This document shows, piece by piece, positions 44,516 through 46,681 of a DNA stretch of 46,681 nucleotides. Positions within the stretch are counted from its first letter, which is position 1; every line of letters starts with the position of its first letter. The stretch comes from Clostridiales bacterium GWF2_38_85 (lineage in GTDB: Bacteria; Bacillota; Clostridia; Oscillospirales; CAG-382): contig MGOY01000047.1 of assembly GCA_001797275.1 (NCBI GenBank), positions 1 to 46,681 of the forward strand, given 5' to 3'. The position numbers were made by a program, and so were the translations under genes. Below the pieces are notes generated by a model. The model saw only the letters and a list, made by a program, of their open reading frames with translations. It was not told the origin of the DNA and ran no database searches.

Positions 44516-45259
44516 TTAATTACTTACTTCAGCACCGACATAAACTGCGAAGAGATCGTACCATTGTTCGAGTGTTTCTTCATCAACCTGTTCAAGTAAA
44601 GCTTCAAAATCTATATATTCCGCAAGTGTCTCAGCACCGATTTTATTTATTAATTGTTGTGTATCAATATTTTCGATTATAACATCCATATCTATATCAT
44701 GAATCAACTTTTCCATATCGATATTATCAATAAGAATTTGTGGATCCACATCCTCAAGTAAAGAATTCATATCAACATGTTTCATTAACTCTTCAAAATC
44801 AATATTATCAATGATTTTCTCCATATCACCGTTTGCTGTCATCTCATCAAGAACACCCTCAATACCGTTTTTGAAAAAAGCTTCTATATATAATTGCGCA
44901 GAATCAAGCTGGTCGTATTTTTCGAGCATTGATGTAATAAATATGCCTGCTGTAACTACGAGTATTGTAATAAAAATTAAAGCACAAATGAACATCAAAA
45001 GTATAGCTTGTGCAAGCTTTCTGCGTTGAAGGTTTATACTCGGTGTTACAGACCAGATAATTGCAACAATAAAACCAATGATGGGTAATAGCATTAACAA
45101 AATCGAACCAAAACAATTCCACGCTCCAAGTGCTTTTATCTTTTTATCTTGTATTTCATCATTAGGATTTTTAATAGCTTCAGATATATCTTTGGATTGA
45201 GTGGATTCTTTTGTTTCTTCAATATTTTCATTATTTTTAATCGAATTATTATCATTCAT
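44516..45259 (-). CDS. Membrane protein with ten 9-residue repeats
   Basis: This 247-residue protein has a hydrophilic Asn/Glu/Ser-rich N-terminus (1-42), a hydrophobic segment (about 45-70), a second helix (about 82-110), and a long C-terminal tail with a tandem nonapeptide of consensus D-x-x-x-L-I-x-x-I (about residues 146-240; examples DMEKLIHDI, DMDVIIENI, DFEALLEQV). The repeat would give an amphipathic helical solenoid with acidic ridges. It is the first gene of the dnaE operon. I know of no named family; it may be a surface or scaffolding protein. Confidence 0.65.
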   Translation of the reverse strand: MNDNNSIKNNENIEETKESTQSKDISEAIKNPNDEIQDKKIKALGAWNCFGSILLMLLPIIGFIVAIIWSVTPSINLQRRKLAQAILLMFICALIFITILVVTAGIFITSMLEKYDQLDSAQLYIEAFFKNGIEGVLDEMTANGDMEKIIDNIDFEELMKHVDMNSLLEDVDPQILIDNIDMEKLIHDIDMDVIIENIDTQQLINKIGAETLAEYIDFEALLEQVDEETLEQWYDLFAVYVGAEVSN

Positions 45260-45454
45260 ACTGATTACGGCAAAAGTGCCTACAACCTTTCATTATAATA
45301 CCATTTCGATTTAGAAACAGTGATAAAATTCGAAGAAAAGTTCTTATTTGATGGAATCTTTCTTAATATTATCTATTGTTTCTTATGAGAAATAGTATTT
45401 GCCTTCTTTATTTTTCAACAACATGAAGTTATTATTCTTCCAATTAGCATTATA
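45260..45454. other. Intergenic stretch between divergent transcription units
   Basis: A+T-rich DNA with a TATAAT-like -10 for the minus-strand dnaE operon (45292-45297 region) but a poor -35 box. Nothing else is seen. Confidence 0.3.
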
Positions 45455-45982
45455 ATGTTTTTTATAAAAAAAATCAATAGTGGCTCGGATAATTTCACAA
45501 ATACAAAGACTTATACTATATTAAAGTAGTAAATGTGGAGTCAAATACCGCTCCCCAATTTATCTCAGAACTTCAACATTCTGTTAACTGGGCATATATT
45601 ATGCGATAATGCCGGCGGGATTCATCATACGGGTTATTTATACGGGACTGTAAAGTATTCAACTTATTTCAGCACTCCCTTTGATATTAATGATGTCGGT
45701 ATGGATGGAAGAATTATCGTTACTACTACCGGAATTTATAGCGATGAAAGCGATTGGACAAATTATCGTTCTCAATCAATAAACATTTTTACAAGTTCTA
45801 TTTATCATGAAATCGGGCACTTATACGGCACAACAGACCATTATTATCAATCAGAAAGTGGACGAGCTGATTGCGTATATGGATTAAATCACTTTAATAA
45901 TAATGTATGTTGGGATTGTTTAATATGTAACGAATGTAAACAAACAATTCTCAACAACCGATTGAGATTTTCACACCCATAA
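45455..45982 (+). pseudogene. Metzincin-like metalloprotease remnant with displaced frame
   Basis: The 3' part carries a zinc-protease motif, IYHEIGHLYGTTDHYY (HExxHxxGxxxH-like), and a Cys-rich tail. It has an ATG at 45533 but no signal peptide or good ribosome binding site. Upstream, the same frame (45455-45511) encodes NSGSDNFTNTKTY, while the piece between (about 45512-45606) is protein-like in another frame (YIKVVNVES...FISELQHSVNWA). Two opposite frameshifts, near 45510 and 45605, would join one protein. No secretion signal remains, so the gene is probably dead. Confidence 0.55.
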
Positions 45983-46001
45983 TATTAGGAGGTTTTATAC
46001 T

Positions 46002-46601
46002 ATGAAAAAAATATTAATCATTATGCTTTTATTTACAATATGTATTTCATTATTATCATGCAATATTGAAAGCAGCATTGATGAAAACAGTAAAACATAT
46101 TATGTATTGCAAAGAACAGATGATGTTATTGATGAGGGTAATACCAACGAATACAATCAATGTTCCATGCCAAATATATTATATTCAGAAGAAGAATTCA
46201 TTGGGCATTTAAAAAATTCCGAAAATCCAATAATACCTGTAGATAAATATATCCCTTTGAAAGAACTATTTCCGGATTTCAGTCTTAATCTTGAAAAAAT
46301 CTTTTATTATAATAATTTAAACTATTACTTTTATGTTTTTAAGAATAGTGATACCTTAATTAGAATGAGTTTCTTTAAACAGAATGGAAATATAACAACT
46401 TTCGATTATCTTAATAGCAATCTTCATTTTATATATCCAGAATTAGAATTATCAATAGAAAATATAAACGATCATCAAATAATTAAAAAAGGTAATAAAC
46501 CTAATGTGAATCATACAATAACCTATATTAAAAATAGTTATTTTATTCAAATGTATAATAATGCTAGAGTGCCAAACAATCCATCTTCTGTCATGGTATA
46601 A
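46002..46601 (+). CDS. Small lipoprotein of unknown function
   Basis: The protein has 199 residues and a lipoprotein signal (MKKILIIMLLFTICISLLSC, lipid on C20) and a strong ribosome binding site (AGGAGG). The mature part is rich in Tyr, Asn and Ile, without a motif I can name. It lies 19 bp after the protease remnant on the same strand. It may be a partner of the former protease. Confidence 0.65.
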   Translation: MKKILIIMLLFTICISLLSCNIESSIDENSKTYYVLQRTDDVIDEGNTNEYNQCSMPNILYSEEEFIGHLKNSENPIIPVDKYIPLKELFPDFSLNLEKIFYYNNLNYYFYVFKNSDTLIRMSFFKQNGNITTFDYLNSNLHFIYPELELSIENINDHQIIKKGNKPNVNHTITYIKNSYFIQMYNNARVPNNPSSVMV

Positions 46602-46616
46602 TAAAGTTGTAACACC

Positions 46617-46645
46617 TTGACCTAATATAGTATAATAACTATAAA
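46617..46645 (+). promoter_or_regulatory. Promoter of the last, partial gene
   Basis: TTGACC (46617-46622) and TATAAA (46640-46645) are 17 bp apart, just before GGAAAGAGGAAAG and an ATG at 46663. Confidence 0.65.
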
Positions 46646-46662
46646 GGAAAGAGGAAAGAAAA

Positions 46663-46681
46663 ATGCAACAATACGAAAAGG
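46663..46681 (+). CDS. 5' end of a gene cut by the window edge
   Basis: Only MQQYEK can be read. A promoter and a purine-rich ribosome binding site precede it, so it is very likely a real start. The product is unknown. Confidence 0.55.

Overview
The window looks like a chromosomal segment of a low-GC, Gram-positive anaerobe of the class Clostridia, probably Oscillospiraceae/Ruminococcaceae-like. This rests on A+T-rich intergenic DNA with strong TTGACA/TATAAT promoters and AGGAGG ribosome binding sites, a sortase-type surface protein, a lipoprotein, a DUF2812 protein, and a polyamine operon of the gut-Firmicutes type. No tRNA, rRNA or CRISPR array was seen.

Region 1 (about 1-15,300) is accessory DNA. 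An abortive-infection pair (abiEi-abiEii) runs with 8-bp stop/start overlaps into a BcgI-like nuclease/methylase gene and its specificity subunit. A Gabija pair (gajA, gajB) follows. Facing them on the minus strand is a mobilisable-element module: excisionase, tyrosine integrase, MobC-like protein, RepA-like ATPase, MobV relaxase and TnpV, with a very palindromic oriT candidate. A Cro/CI-type regulator with operator-like palindromes and an unknown partner gene close the region next to guaA. The region is decaying or switched off: the nuclease/methylase, GajA and the RepA-like ATPase are frameshifted at short homopolymers, and the ATPase and relaxase each carry an in-frame TAG. Similar palindromes lie near both ends (452-471 and 14148-14169).

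Region 2 (15,400-26,250) is core chromosome: guaA of the long type, a Gfo/Idh/MocA oxidoreductase, rpsO with a leader that can mask its own ribosome binding site, pnp, a DUF2812 membrane protein, a 1,075-residue DUF4434 lipoprotein and a discoidin-like wall-anchored protein.

Region 3 (26,249-33,060, minus strand) is a six-gene polyamine operon: speD, arginine decarboxylase, speE, speB, carboxynorspermidine synthase and decarboxylase. It encodes two routes to spermidine. It is preceded by a roughly 420-nt structured RNA with its own promoter and terminator, which I could not assign to a family and regard as the most interesting unexplained element.

Region 4 (33,100-46,681) holds a YgjP-like peptidase, a YaiI-family protein, CCA-adding enzyme, a two-gene threonine/serine exporter, a class A PBP with a repeat tail, a DUF2975-like protein, dnaE and a membrane protein with ten 9-residue repeats. 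It ends with a broken metzincin-like protease gene, a lipoprotein and the first codons of another gene.
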